DNA of 64,000 nucleotides, taken from Desulfovibrionales bacterium. Its GTDB lineage: Bacteria; Desulfobacterota; QYQD01. Below are positions 54,681 to 62,850 of this stretch, piece after piece. The stretch is from contig JAQURM010000007.1 in the NCBI GenBank assembly GCA_028715605.1, forward strand, positions 1 to 64,000, written 5' to 3'. Made by a program: the position numbers and the translations under genes. Positions within the stretch are counted from its first letter, which is position 1, and every line of letters starts with the position of its first letter. The notes under the pieces are model-generated. The model made no database searches, was not told where the DNA came from, and was given only the letters and a program-made list of their open reading frames with translations.

Positions 54681-55229
54681 ATGAAAATAGCAGTCACAAC
54701 GAAATCCAACGCCGCCAGACAACCCGATCTCGTCCCGGATTCCAAGCTTTCTCCGAGTCCTGCCCTTGACTCGACCCAAAGCGCTGGTCTGGCTTTTGCC
54801 GGTCGTGGGATGGGCGGCGGTCGTGGGATGGGCGGCGGTCGTGGGATGGGCGGCGGTCGTAGGATGGGCGGCGGTCGTAGGATGGGCGGCGGTCGTAGGG
54901 GTTCGATGGGCTTCGGAAGCGGCATTGCCTGCGGCCGATATCCCTTGCCTACTCATAACGGCCCCAAAGACGGAGAAATTCAATCCACACAGCAACCGAA
55001 GCAAATGCAGCAAGTGACCCCACCAGTTCAAGATATTAAGAAAAGGAAACGTTATGTCGCTATAGTTAACCAGGAACGGTGTAAGGGGTGCAACGAGTGC
55101 GTTGATATCTGCCCAATGGGGGCTATTGCTGTTAAGGGCGGCAAGGCGAACGTTGATGCGCAAAACTGCGTTGGGTGCGGTGCATGTGTGAATATATGCC
55201 CCGCCGGGGCAATCAGTTTTCATCAATAA
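54681..55229 (+). CDS. Two-cluster ferredoxin with (GRxMGG) repeat linker
   Basis: 182 residues from ATG 54681 (TTG 54675 possible). The N-terminus MKIAVTTKSNAA resembles the first strand of NifX-like proteins. Residues about 42-75 are a low-complexity linker of GRGMGG / GRRMGG units encoded by 18-bp tandem repeats. The C-terminal 65 residues are a normal two-cluster ferredoxin (CKGCNECVDICPMGA, CVGCGACVNICPAGA). The repeat lengths are likely variable between strains. It may carry electrons for the NifX-type cofactor cluster or for the cytochrome downstream. Confidence 0.85.
   Translation: MKIAVTTKSNAARQPDLVPDSKLSPSPALDSTQSAGLAFAGRGMGGGRGMGGGRGMGGGRRMGGGRRMGGGRRGSMGFGSGIACGRYPLPTHNGPKDGEIQSTQQPKQMQQVTPPVQDIKKRKRYVAIVNQERCKGCNECVDICPMGAIAVKGGKANVDAQNCVGCGACVNICPAGAISFHQ
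54801..54890. repeat. 18-bp coding tandem repeat, five copies
   Basis: Units GGTCGTGGGATGGGCGGC (three copies) and GGTCGTAGGATGGGCGGC (two copies) in perfect register, each coding GRGMGG or GRRMGG. A sixth partial unit follows to 54898. It could change length by slipped-strand replication. Confidence 0.9.
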
Positions 55230-55241
55230 TAGGAGGGAGCC

Positions 55242-56300
55242 ATGAAAAGAAATTTGCTGGCCGGTTTAATTTTGGGAAGCGTTGTTGTGTTGGGAATGGC
55301 AGTTTTCAGCTTCGCGCAGGGGATAAAGAAAGAGGATTGTTTTTTTTCATCCGGTCTTCACGCCACCGCCGGAGGAATGTCTTATTGGTATGACAAGTCA
55401 AGGGGAGGACTCGAAATCATCACCGGCGTCCCATACTCAGACCTTGGATGCAAAAATTGTCATGTCTCATCCTGCGATGCCTGTCATAAAAAAGAGGCTA
55501 ATGGGAAATCGACGTACTCTGTTGAAACAGCTAAAAACCAAGAGAAATGCCTAAGCTGCCATGCCCGTGAGGGAGTGATCATGAAAATTGACAGGGAAGC
55601 TAATACGCCGGATGTCCATTTTGCAAACGGAATGAATTGCATGGATTGTCACACCGCGCGCGAGATTCACGGCGATGGCATTGAATACAAATCAATGAAA
55701 GAGCAAGGCGCAATGGATGTGACATGCGAAAAATGCCACGAATCCCTTACAAAAAGCGTTTCACACACGATCCATGGAAATAAGTTAGATTGCAAGGCCT
55801 GTCATGTCCGGCAGGTGGTGAGCTGCAATAACTGTCATTTTGAGACCATGATCAAAGAAAAGAAGCGGGTAAGTCTTCCTGTCTCCGGCTGGAAATTTCT
55901 AATGAACTATGAAGGGAAAGTGACCTCGGCCAATATGCAATCATTCGTTTTGCCGGGAGACAAAACATTCCTTATGTTTGCCCCCCAGTTCAGTCACTCA
56001 GTGAAGAGAGATGGGACTAAATGCGAAGAATGCCATGCCACCGAAACCGTCAAACAAATTCTTAAGGGAAGCATTGATCTTTCTTGGCTCGAGGGAGGGA
56101 AGAAGCAAAACAAAAAAGGTATTATTCCCGTTGTGAGTGGAGTTCAGTACAATTGCGTATATCAAAATTTTAACAACGGAACGTGGACGCTGATTTCCAA
56201 TCCACCTGCTCCAAAGATACAGTATGTGGGTTTTGGCTCTCCGCTGACGGAAAAACAGTTAAGGCAGATGGAAAAGCCTCAAAGAAGTAATAAAAAATAA
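55242..56300 (+). CDS. Octaheme cytochrome c
   Basis: 352 residues with signal peptide (LAGLILGSVVVLGMAVFSFA) and eight CxxCH heme sites: CKNCH, CDACH, CLSCH, CMDCH, CEKCH, CKACH, CNNCH and CEECH. Several distant His can serve as second ligands. It is therefore periplasmic. A strong AGGAGG precedes the ATG. It is an unusual partner for a NifX/DUF5320 cluster; it may give electrons to a periplasmic acceptor. The exact family (octaheme tetrathionate reductase type or other) could not be settled. Confidence 0.88.
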   Translation: MKRNLLAGLILGSVVVLGMAVFSFAQGIKKEDCFFSSGLHATAGGMSYWYDKSRGGLEIITGVPYSDLGCKNCHVSSCDACHKKEANGKSTYSVETAKNQEKCLSCHAREGVIMKIDREANTPDVHFANGMNCMDCHTAREIHGDGIEYKSMKEQGAMDVTCEKCHESLTKSVSHTIHGNKLDCKACHVRQVVSCNNCHFETMIKEKKRVSLPVSGWKFLMNYEGKVTSANMQSFVLPGDKTFLMFAPQFSHSVKRDGTKCEECHATETVKQILKGSIDLSWLEGGKKQNKKGIIPVVSGVQYNCVYQNFNNGTWTLISNPPAPKIQYVGFGSPLTEKQLRQMEKPQRSNKK

Positions 56301-56338
56301 CGTCGTGGCATGTGCCAAAGAAATATTGGAGGTGAGCC

Positions 56339-56605
56339 ATGCCGACCTATGAATACGAATGTGAGGTATGTGGCTTGATATTCGAATGGCGGCAGCGGAT
56401 TACGGAGGACCCCGTCAGAGAGTGTCCGGAATGCCATGGAAAAGTCCGGCGGCTGGTTAGCGGCAGTGTAGGATTTATCCTCAAAGGGTTTGGGCATAGC
56501 CGAACAGGACAACGCGGGGGCGGATGTTCACCGGAACAAATGGGTAAGACCTGCTGCGGGCGAGACGAACGTTGCGGAGAACCGCCGTGCGGGGACAAAT
56601 TATGA
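56339..56605 (+). CDS. FmdB-family zinc-ribbon protein
   Basis: 88 residues. PTYEYECEVCGLIFEWRQ and CPECHGKVRRLVSGSVGFIL are the FmdB signature; the C-terminal part adds several Cys (GKTCCGRDERCGEPPCGD), possibly for metal binding. GGAGGTGA precedes the ATG. It overlaps the radical SAM gene by four bases. Confidence 0.9.
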   Translation: MPTYEYECEVCGLIFEWRQRITEDPVRECPECHGKVRRLVSGSVGFILKGFGHSRTGQRGGGCSPEQMGKTCCGRDERCGEPPCGDKL

Positions 56606-57567
56606 GTGCGGGCGGTTTTCAGCACGTATACGGGCCTGTTGCGTCGCGGCGCCTGGGTCGTTCTCTCGGGATCGATCTTGTGCCGTTCAAGACCTGCACC
56701 TATGACTGCGTGTACTGCCAATTGGGCCGGACTACGAATAAAACCCTTGAGCGAAAGGAATACGTCCCGGTTAAAGATGTCTTGGTCGAACTGGGACAGA
56801 AGCTGGCTGTGGGGGATGTTCCTGATTACATCAGCCTCGCGGGCTCCGGCGAACCCACGCTGAATTCCGGCATCGGTGACCTGATCCGCAAGATCAAGGG
56901 GTTGACGGATATTCCGGTGGCCGTCCTGACCAATGGCTCGCTGTTATGGATGAGTGAAGTCCAGGATGCCCTGATGACAGCCGACCTTGTACTTCCATCG
57001 CTGGACGCTGGTGATGAGTCGCTTTTTAGATACGTCAATCGTCCGCATGAAAGTATCTCTTTTGAGCAAATGGTCGATGGCGTTGTTTCCTTTAGTAAAC
57101 GCTTTCCAGGGGAATTGTGGCTGGAGGTTCTTCTGCTTGGCGGCGTTACGGGAATCCCCGCTGAGGTTGAGAAGATTGCTGCCATTATTAGGCAAATCCG
57201 ACCGGCGCGGGTGCAACTAAACACCGTTGTTCGTCCACCCTCTGAAGAATTTGCCTTTCCTCTCTCGTCCGACCAGCTTCTCACTCTGAAAGGACTTTTT
57301 CCGGATCAAGTGGATATCATCAGCGAGAATGAACGTGACCTTTCGCAGGCCACAGCCCTTTCCGGCTCCAGAAATGAGGACGTTCTGGCGTTGCTTGGCA
57401 GACGACCGTGTACCTTTGCCGATGTTGCAAGCGGTCTTGGCATTCATATCACGGAAGCGGTCAAACAACTCGATGCGCTCAAATCTGCCGGAAAGGTGAC
57501 AACGGTTCTCGTGGATGGCCGGGTTTTCTATACCGTTATCGGATCGACAGAAGCTTCGAGGTCATGA
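56602..57567 (+). CDS. Radical SAM protein
   Basis: 321 residues from ATG 56602. The cluster motif CTYDCVYC (CxxxCxxC) is at about residue 31, within VPFKTCTYDCVYCQLG, and SLAGSGEPTLN is the GGE-like SAM motif. It matches the MoaA/ApbE-like radical SAM group found next to FmdB and NifX proteins. A C-terminal helix-turn-helix-like domain (CTFADVASGLGIHITEAVKQ) follows. The substrate is unknown; modification of an RNA or protein is a guess. Confidence 0.85.
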   Translation: MSAGGFQHVYGPVASRRLGRSLGIDLVPFKTCTYDCVYCQLGRTTNKTLERKEYVPVKDVLVELGQKLAVGDVPDYISLAGSGEPTLNSGIGDLIRKIKGLTDIPVAVLTNGSLLWMSEVQDALMTADLVLPSLDAGDESLFRYVNRPHESISFEQMVDGVVSFSKRFPGELWLEVLLLGGVTGIPAEVEKIAAIIRQIRPARVQLNTVVRPPSEEFAFPLSSDQLLTLKGLFPDQVDIISENERDLSQATALSGSRNEDVLALLGRRPCTFADVASGLGIHITEAVKQLDALKSAGKVTTVLVDGRVFYTVIGSTEASRS

Positions 57568-57759
57568 AGTTGGAGAACGGTCTGATCATATTTTGTCCAG
57601 ATCAATTCGTTCGGTAGGACTTGGATTTGAAAGCGCCGAATAGTTATACGGCGTTATGAAACGAAGATGACAAGAATAGTCAATGCACTGAAGGCGATTT
57701 TCTGAAGCGGAAATCATGCGGGCCATTATCAAGCCTATCATAACGTGGGCCGAGGCAAA

Positions 57760-58611
57760 ATGCATATAGAAAAGACCTCCTCAATGAATGCGCATCGATT
57801 TCGGATAACGATATTGGTCGATAATCAGGCCGCCCCCGGGCTGATGTCTGAGCATGGCCTTTCGTTATGGATTGAAGCTGAAGACAAGCGCATCCTTTTC
57901 GATACGGGACAAGGGAGTGCGCTGGCCGCAAATGCCTCGGTACTTGGCGTGGACCTGAGTGAAATCGACATCCTTGTGTTGAGCCACGGGCATTACGACC
58001 ATACCGGCGGAATTCCTCAACTCCTGAAGGTCAATAAAAAGGTTGAGGCCTATTGCCATCCTGGAGTAGTGCAGCCCCGATACGCCATCCGGGATGGGAC
58101 GCCAAAACCGATTCAGATGCCGCGCGAATCCATAGTGTCCATTAACAAGCTGCCCGCGCAACGTCTCCACTGGGTTTCACAACCGTTGTTGCTGTCCGAG
58201 AGAATCGGCATTACCGGTCCCATTCCCCGCCAGACAAGCTACGAGGATACGGGCGGGCCGTTTTTTCTCGATCCGGAGGGAAGACGCGTAGATCCGATTG
58301 ACGATGATCTAGCACTGTGGGTTCAGACGGAAGATGGTTTGGTCATCTGTGTCGGGTGCTGCCATGCGGGATTGGTGAATACACTGAACCACGTTCGACG
58401 CCTGAATAAGGGGTCGAGGGTATGAGCCGTCATTGGCGGCTTCCACCTGCTCACCGCGAGCAGTCAACGTATCGATCAGACTCTGGCCGCACTGAGATCC
58501 CCGGAGCCGGATATGGTTATTCCTTGCCACTGCACCGGAGAGCATGCCGTTGCGGACGCCTTGAGAGAACGGGTATTGCCCGGAGCGGCTGGGATGACAT
58601 ATCGGTTCTGA
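57760..58611 (+). CDS. MBL-fold hydrolase with an in-frame UGA (Sec candidate)
   Basis: About 283 residues if the UGA at 58423-58425 is read through. The metallo-beta-lactamase motif SHGHYDHTGG is at about residue 75; VGCCHAGLVNTL follows at about 205. After the UGA the frame continues as AVIGGFHLLTASSQRIDQTL and then DMVIPCHCTGEHA up to MTYRF, which is the expected end of this dihydropterin-synthase-like (COG1237-type) MBL family. A CTGCTC/GAGCAG hairpin lies 22-38 bases downstream, but its ACCGC loop lacks the GGU seen in the other three genes, so a nonsense mutation is possible. ATG 57784 is an alternative start. Confidence 0.65.
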
Positions 58612-58711
58612 AGCAAGTCCAAAGACTAGACCAGCCCGCTGTATTAATAACTTGTCCTTTCCCCTTTTTTCCTTTATAAGTCTGCCATAATCATAAGCTG
58701 GAGGTGAAGCC

Positions 58712-59341
58712 ATCGACGCGGGCTTGCCAATACGGGCAGTACTATTTGATTACGGCGGGGTAATGGCGGAAGAAGGTTTTCGCGAAGGGCTTAAGGCCAT
58801 TGCCCGGCAAAACGGGATTGATCCGGCAGTCTTGCATCGTCTGGCGGTTGAGGCGATCTATGAATCCGGATATGTAACCGGCCGGGGTAGCGAGTCAGAA
58901 TTCTGGGATATGATGCGCCGGCGTTCCGGCCTTAGCGGGAGCGACGCAGAACTTACCCGGGAGATCCTGCAACGCTTTGTCCTGCGGCCGAAAATGATCG
59001 AGGTGGCGCGCACCCTGCGCCGTGACAACTTTGTTACCGGTATCCTCAGCGACCAGACCAACTGGCTGGACATCCTGAACGAGAGAGACCATTTTTTTCA
59101 GGAGTTTGATCGGGTGTTTAACAGTTACTATCTGGGCAAGGGCAAAAAGGATCTAACCATATTTGACGATGTTATACGGACGCTTGGCGTCTCACCGCCG
59201 GAGACGCTGTTCGTGGATGACCATCCAGGCAATATTGAGCGTGCGAGCCGGCGGGGATTAAAGACCATTCTCTACCGGGATCAAGACCCTTTCCTTGTAG
59301 AACTTGAACAGATCCTCGGACGCCGCATGATTCCGGATTAA
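58712..59341 (+). CDS. HAD-superfamily hydrolase, possible ATC start
   Basis: About 209 residues. The first motif VLFDYGGVMAEEG and the late SPPETLFVDDHPGNIE, with Asp nucleophile and Lys-Lys in YLGKGKKDLT, are those of HAD phosphatases with a beta-phosphoglucomutase-like cap. GGAGGTGA (58700-58707) lies seven bases ahead of an in-frame ATC (58712), whereas the first standard start (TTG 58724) is 16 bases behind it; the ATC start is therefore favoured. It precedes a phosphate transporter. Confidence 0.8.
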   Translation: MDAGLPIRAVLFDYGGVMAEEGFREGLKAIARQNGIDPAVLHRLAVEAIYESGYVTGRGSESEFWDMMRRRSGLSGSDAELTREILQRFVLRPKMIEVARTLRRDNFVTGILSDQTNWLDILNERDHFFQEFDRVFNSYYLGKGKKDLTIFDDVIRTLGVSPPETLFVDDHPGNIERASRRGLKTILYRDQDPFLVELEQILGRRMIPD

Positions 59342-59368
59342 AATCAATTAACCCGATCTGGGGTAATC

Positions 59369-60598
59369 ATGACCTTTGAATATACGATTCTAATCCTGGG
59401 TTACATTTTTGGACTTTATATGGCCTGGAACATCGGGGCCAACGATGCCGCCAATGCCATGGCCTCAAGCGTCGGCGCTAAGGCCATTACCCTGCGGCAG
59501 GCAGTGTTTGTCGCCGGTATTCTGAATTTCGTGGGCGCAGTTTTTGTAGGATCTCACGTGGTTGACACCATAAGTAAGGGGATTGTTTCTCCCGAGGCCC
59601 TGACCGATCCAAAAGTGGCAATCGTGGGGGCCCTTTCCGCACTCATCGCGGCCGCGCTGTGGGTATTCTTTGCCACATGGAGGGCCCTTCCCGTCTCCAC
59701 CACTCATGCCATCGTCGGCGCCATGGTCGGTTTCGGCATCATGGTGGGCGGCTTTTCCTCAGTCAATTGGTGGAAGCTGGCGGGCATAGTGGCGAGCTGG
59801 ATCATCTCGCCTATCTTTAGCATGGTACTATCATTCCTTGTTTTCAAGATCATTTATCGATTTATATTGACGCAGAAGGATCTGATGGCCAGGGCGTTTG
59901 GATTATCTCCATACTTCATCGGCACCACATTTTTTGTGGTAATCATGTCTTTCCTGTGTAAGACGCCATTAGGAAAAAGAATGGCGCTGGATACCATCAC
60001 CTCCACCGGGTTATCCCTGGCCATTGCCGCTCTGATGGGATATGCGGGAAAATACCTGCTTAAGCGGCATACGAAGAAAACCGGTGCGGAAGGTGTTGAA
60101 CATACCTTTCGTCACCTGCAACTGGTTACCGCCTGCTATATGGCGCTTTCTCAGGGGGCCAATGACGTGGCCAATGCCATCGGTCCGCTGGCGCTTATCT
60201 ATTTTTTCGTCAGTAACGGGTCTATCGGCGGTCAGATTGAGGTTCCCATCACCCTCCTGTTGTTTGGAGGAGTGGGCATCGCCGCCGGTATAGCCATGTG
60301 GGGGCATCGGGTTATCGAGACCATGGGACATAAAATCACCACCCTGACAAACACACGTGGATTTTCTGTTGAATTTGGCGCGGCTACGACAGTCCTTCTG
60401 GCCTCGAAGATGGGGCTTCCCGTCTCCACCACCCACGCCGCGGTCGGCTCCGTGATCGGAGTGGGTCTGGCCAGAGGTATCGAGGCGGTGAATTTTCGGA
60501 TAGTAGGCCAGATTATGCTTTACTGGTTCATCACGGTCCCCATTGCCGCGATTACCAGTATGGTTATTTATAAGATACTATGTTTGATATTTTTCTAA
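59369..60598 (+). CDS. pit: PiT-family inorganic phosphate transporter
   Basis: 409 residues, ten or more membrane helices. The two PiT signature copies are GANDAANAMASSVGAKAI near residue 25 and SQGANDVANAIGPLA near residue 260; both LPVSTTHA motifs (residues ~110 and ~350) are present. Ion-coupled phosphate uptake at low affinity. The DUF47 gene that follows is its usual partner. Confidence 0.96.
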   Translation: MTFEYTILILGYIFGLYMAWNIGANDAANAMASSVGAKAITLRQAVFVAGILNFVGAVFVGSHVVDTISKGIVSPEALTDPKVAIVGALSALIAAALWVFFATWRALPVSTTHAIVGAMVGFGIMVGGFSSVNWWKLAGIVASWIISPIFSMVLSFLVFKIIYRFILTQKDLMARAFGLSPYFIGTTFFVVIMSFLCKTPLGKRMALDTITSTGLSLAIAALMGYAGKYLLKRHTKKTGAEGVEHTFRHLQLVTACYMALSQGANDVANAIGPLALIYFFVSNGSIGGQIEVPITLLLFGGVGIAAGIAMWGHRVIETMGHKITTLTNTRGFSVEFGAATTVLLASKMGLPVSTTHAAVGSVIGVGLARGIEAVNFRIVGQIMLYWFITVPIAAITSMVIYKILCLIFF

Positions 60599-60610
60599 AG
60601 CGGAGGGCTT

Positions 60611-61279
60611 ATGCGCATACCTATTTTATCCATGTTTATGACTTCACCCTTTGAAGGACTTCAGGAACATGCGGAGAAGGTCAGAGACGGGGCCGCAATG
60701 TTCCGTATTGCGGTAAAGTGTTACTTAAGCGCTGAGTGCGAGTCTTTTGAACGGGCCAGGCAAGAGGTGTCGGATCTGGAACATCAGGCCGATGCAGTGA
60801 AGAGACGCATCAGGGGTCATCTTCCCAAAGGGACCCTGCTGCCTGTAGATAAATTTCAGATTTTCAGCTACCTGAAAGAACAGGACAAGGTAATCGATTG
60901 TTTTGAACATGTGCTGGATTGGCTGGCATTTAGACCCGCTGATAAGATTCCGGAATATTTCCGGGGGGATCTGTTTTTTCTGGTAGATTCTGTCCTTAAT
61001 CCAATTGATAGGCTTAATGAGATGCTTATAGACGCGCGGCGGTACTTTAAGACTTTTTCCGAAGAAGACCGGAAGATTGTAAAGGAACACGTCCGGGAAT
61101 TGCGAAAGAAAGAAGGGCAGGCCGACGTACTCGAAGCCACACTCAAACACGATATTTTTGCCAAGGAGATAGATGCGGTAACCATCTTTCATCTGATCCG
61201 GTTGGTGGAAATGCTCGGCGAGATCGCGGATCATGTGGAAAATGCCGGGGACAGGATGCGGGCCATGATTGCCAAGTAA
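60611..61279 (+). CDS. DUF47/PhoU-like partner of Pit
   Basis: 222 residues, all-helical. LEHQADAVKRRIRGHLPKGT, SYLKEQDKVIDCFEHVLDWL and FHLIRLVEMLGEIADHVENA are the DUF47 (TIGR00153-like) blocks. These proteins bind and control PiT transporters. AGGGCTT with GGAGG lies before the ATG, 12 bases after the pit stop. Confidence 0.93.
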   Translation: MRIPILSMFMTSPFEGLQEHAEKVRDGAAMFRIAVKCYLSAECESFERARQEVSDLEHQADAVKRRIRGHLPKGTLLPVDKFQIFSYLKEQDKVIDCFEHVLDWLAFRPADKIPEYFRGDLFFLVDSVLNPIDRLNEMLIDARRYFKTFSEEDRKIVKEHVRELRKKEGQADVLEATLKHDIFAKEIDAVTIFHLIRLVEMLGEIADHVENAGDRMRAMIAK

Positions 61280-61307
61280 GGCTACGTGTCGGCGTTTGAG
61301 TCGTTCG

Positions 61308-61328
61308 ATGTTCGAACGTTTCGAACAT
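61308..61328. repeat. Perfect ATGTTCGAA-CGT-TTCGAACAT palindrome
   Basis: Nine-base arms around CGT, between the DUF47 and GDPD genes. A partly similar TTCGAACG core appears in the leader of PEP-CTERM gene 2 (9070-9081). It may be a short terminator-like or protein-binding site. Confidence 0.5.
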
Positions 61329-61359
61329 TTATAAACACGGAGGCGAAAGATAAACAGAT

Positions 61360-62040
61360 ATGATGATTATGGGACATCGAGGGGCCAAGGCTTTAGAACC
61401 TGAGAATACCCTGCTTTCTATAAGGCGGGCCATGGAGATCGGGGTTGATGCCGTGGAAATCGACGTCCATCTGACCAAAGACAAGGAGGTTGTCGTTATC
61501 CATGACTCAACGGTGGACCGCACTACAAATGGAAAGGGCCCGGTAGGGAGTTATACGCTTGAGGAGATAAAAAAGCTGGATGCCGGTAAGGGTGAGCGGA
61601 TACCGACCCTCGAAGAGGCGGTCGGGCTTGTAAAGGGCAGGGTAAAGCTCATCATCGAATTAAAAGAAGAGGGGATAGAAGATAAGATTGTTGGGCTCAT
61701 AAATAAACATAGCCTCTATGGCGGCGTTTATGTTATTTCCTTCTGGCACATGGCGGTAAAGAGAGTAAAGGAGATGGACAGCCGTATTAAGACCGGCGTG
61801 CTCCTGGTCGGCTGCCCGGTGGACGCCTGTATCGCCAGAAGCGCTTCAGCGGACGCACTGGTCATGAACTACGCCTTTGTAAGCAAAGGGCTTGTCGATA
61901 AGGCGCACCAGGAGGGTCTAAAGGTCTTTATATGGAACATCGATAATCGGGATATGCTGAAACCGTATCTTGACATGGGGGTTGACGGCATCGGCAGTAA
62001 TGACCCGCGCATACTGGTAGAGTATTTCAAATCAGTATAG
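61360..62040 (+). CDS. ugpQ: Glycerophosphodiester phosphodiesterase
   Basis: 226 residues. MGHRGAKALEPENTLLSI is the GDPD start with the catalytic His, VEIDVHLTKDKEVVVIHD holds the metal Glu/Asp and the second His, and VFIWNIDNRDMLKPYLDMGV the last motif. Hydrolyses glycerophosphodiesters to glycerol 3-phosphate, supplying phosphate or lipid turnover next to Pit. Likely cytosolic because no signal peptide is seen. Confidence 0.93.
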   Translation: MMIMGHRGAKALEPENTLLSIRRAMEIGVDAVEIDVHLTKDKEVVVIHDSTVDRTTNGKGPVGSYTLEEIKKLDAGKGERIPTLEEAVGLVKGRVKLIIELKEEGIEDKIVGLINKHSLYGGVYVISFWHMAVKRVKEMDSRIKTGVLLVGCPVDACIARSASADALVMNYAFVSKGLVDKAHQEGLKVFIWNIDNRDMLKPYLDMGVDGIGSNDPRILVEYFKSV

Positions 62041-62168
62041 CCCAGGCCCGGAGGAACTGCTATTTTTTTCTGCCCGCTTTCCTTACGAAAAAGAAAATTT
62101 TCACTTTCATTGACAAGCGCATGGTCGTATGTTAAAAATTCTTCAAAATATAATTATCTCTCCGAATT

Positions 62169-62250
62169 AACTCTCCAAAGGTCAAGACAAAGCCGTCTAG
62201 CCGACACACAATGAAGTTGATGGAGACACAAAAAAAGCGTTTTTGTGTTA
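62169..62250 (+). ncRNA. Candidate structured RNA element, copy 1
   Basis: Begins AACTCTCC (62169), then AAAGGTCAA, the strictly conserved GACAAAGCCGTCT, then ACACAA and GAAGTTGATGGAGACAC, and ends in an ACACAAAAA/TTTTTGTGT hairpin (62226-62248). TCTCC near the start can pair with GGAGA near the end. Copy 2 conserves the unpaired words while the paired ones change together. Confidence 0.55.
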
Positions 62251-62296
62251 TGCGGGTTTTTCTTGTATGTGTGTTGACAAGAAGGAATCATCTGCT

Positions 62297-62385
62297 AACC
62301 CCCGAAGGTAACGACAAAGCCGTCTGATCCAATACACAAAGAAGTCGAGGGGAGACACGGAAAGGGAGTATTCCTTTTTTGTGTC
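62297..62385 (+). ncRNA. Candidate structured RNA element, copy 2
   Basis: AACCCCCGAAGGTAAC, then GACAAAGCCGTCT, ACACAA and GAAGTCGAGGGGAGACAC, ending in a 14-bp hairpin (62354-62385, loop GTAT). CCCC pairs with GGGG where copy 1 has TCTCC with GGAGA. The tandem arrangement directly upstream of a gene suggests a riboswitch-like role; no known class was recognised. Confidence 0.55.
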
Positions 62386-62437
62386 ACTGTAATTCATTTC
62401 GACCATATCTTGTGTTACGGAAAGGCGGTGTCTTGCG

Positions 62438-62839
62438 TTGGCGCCCCCCTGTAAAATCATAGGTTTTTGCTGCGAGCATGCGCTCAACAAGGAGAAGGAG
62501 TTGACCGGCAAGGATTGGCTGCAAAGTCAATCGACCGTCAAAGTGTCCGTATTGCCGTGCAGCAGCAAGGCCGATATGCTTGCCCTCATAAAGGCCTTTG
62601 AGTCCGGCGCAGATGGTGTCTTTGTCCTGGGGTGCAGGGAGGATGACTGTTCGCTCGTGGACGGGTGCCGCAGGGCCGGGAAATTGGTCAACTATACGAA
62701 AAGATTGTTGGATGAGATTGGTATCGGCGGTGAAAGGCTGGAGATATTTCACCTCGAAACACCGGGCTGCGAGTGTATGGAACAGGCAGTGGGAACGATG
62801 GTCCGCAGGATAGAAGCCCTGGAACTAAAAGGCGAATAA
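62438..62839 (+). CDS. MvhD-like hydrogenase iron-sulfur subunit
   Basis: 133 residues from TTG 62438, which follows AAAGGCGGTG by about eight bases. IIGFCCEHALNKEKEL and VFVLGCREDDCSLVDGCRRA are the MvhD Cys groups; here the second is all Cys, with no UGA. It is expressed behind the tandem RNA element and directly before a GOGAT-like gene, so it may supply that protein with electrons from an Hdr-type partner. Confidence 0.82.
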   Translation: MAPPCKIIGFCCEHALNKEKELTGKDWLQSQSTVKVSVLPCSSKADMLALIKAFESGADGVFVLGCREDDCSLVDGCRRAGKLVNYTKRLLDEIGIGGERLEIFHLETPGCECMEQAVGTMVRRIEALELKGE

Positions 62840-62850
62840 AGGGGTCGAAG

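Larger units (their letters stand above)
62041..62437. other. Intergenic region with tandem structured RNA elements
   Basis: No gene is seen. A TTGACA (62110-62115) with TTAAAA 16 bases later is a plausible promoter. Two copies of a structured element follow (62169-62250 and 62297-62385), both upstream of the MvhD-like gene at 62438. Confidence 0.65.

Noticed and set aside
54656-54925. Minus-strand Pro/Arg-rich frame across the ferredoxin repeat region
   Set aside because: It is only the complement of the GRxMGG coding repeat; composition and position explain it fully.
57667-57760. An upstream in-frame UGA (57703) that would extend the MBL protein N-terminally
   Set aside because: The family starts near RITILVDN, the upstream residues are not family-like, and a GAGG-backed ATG at 57760 is available.
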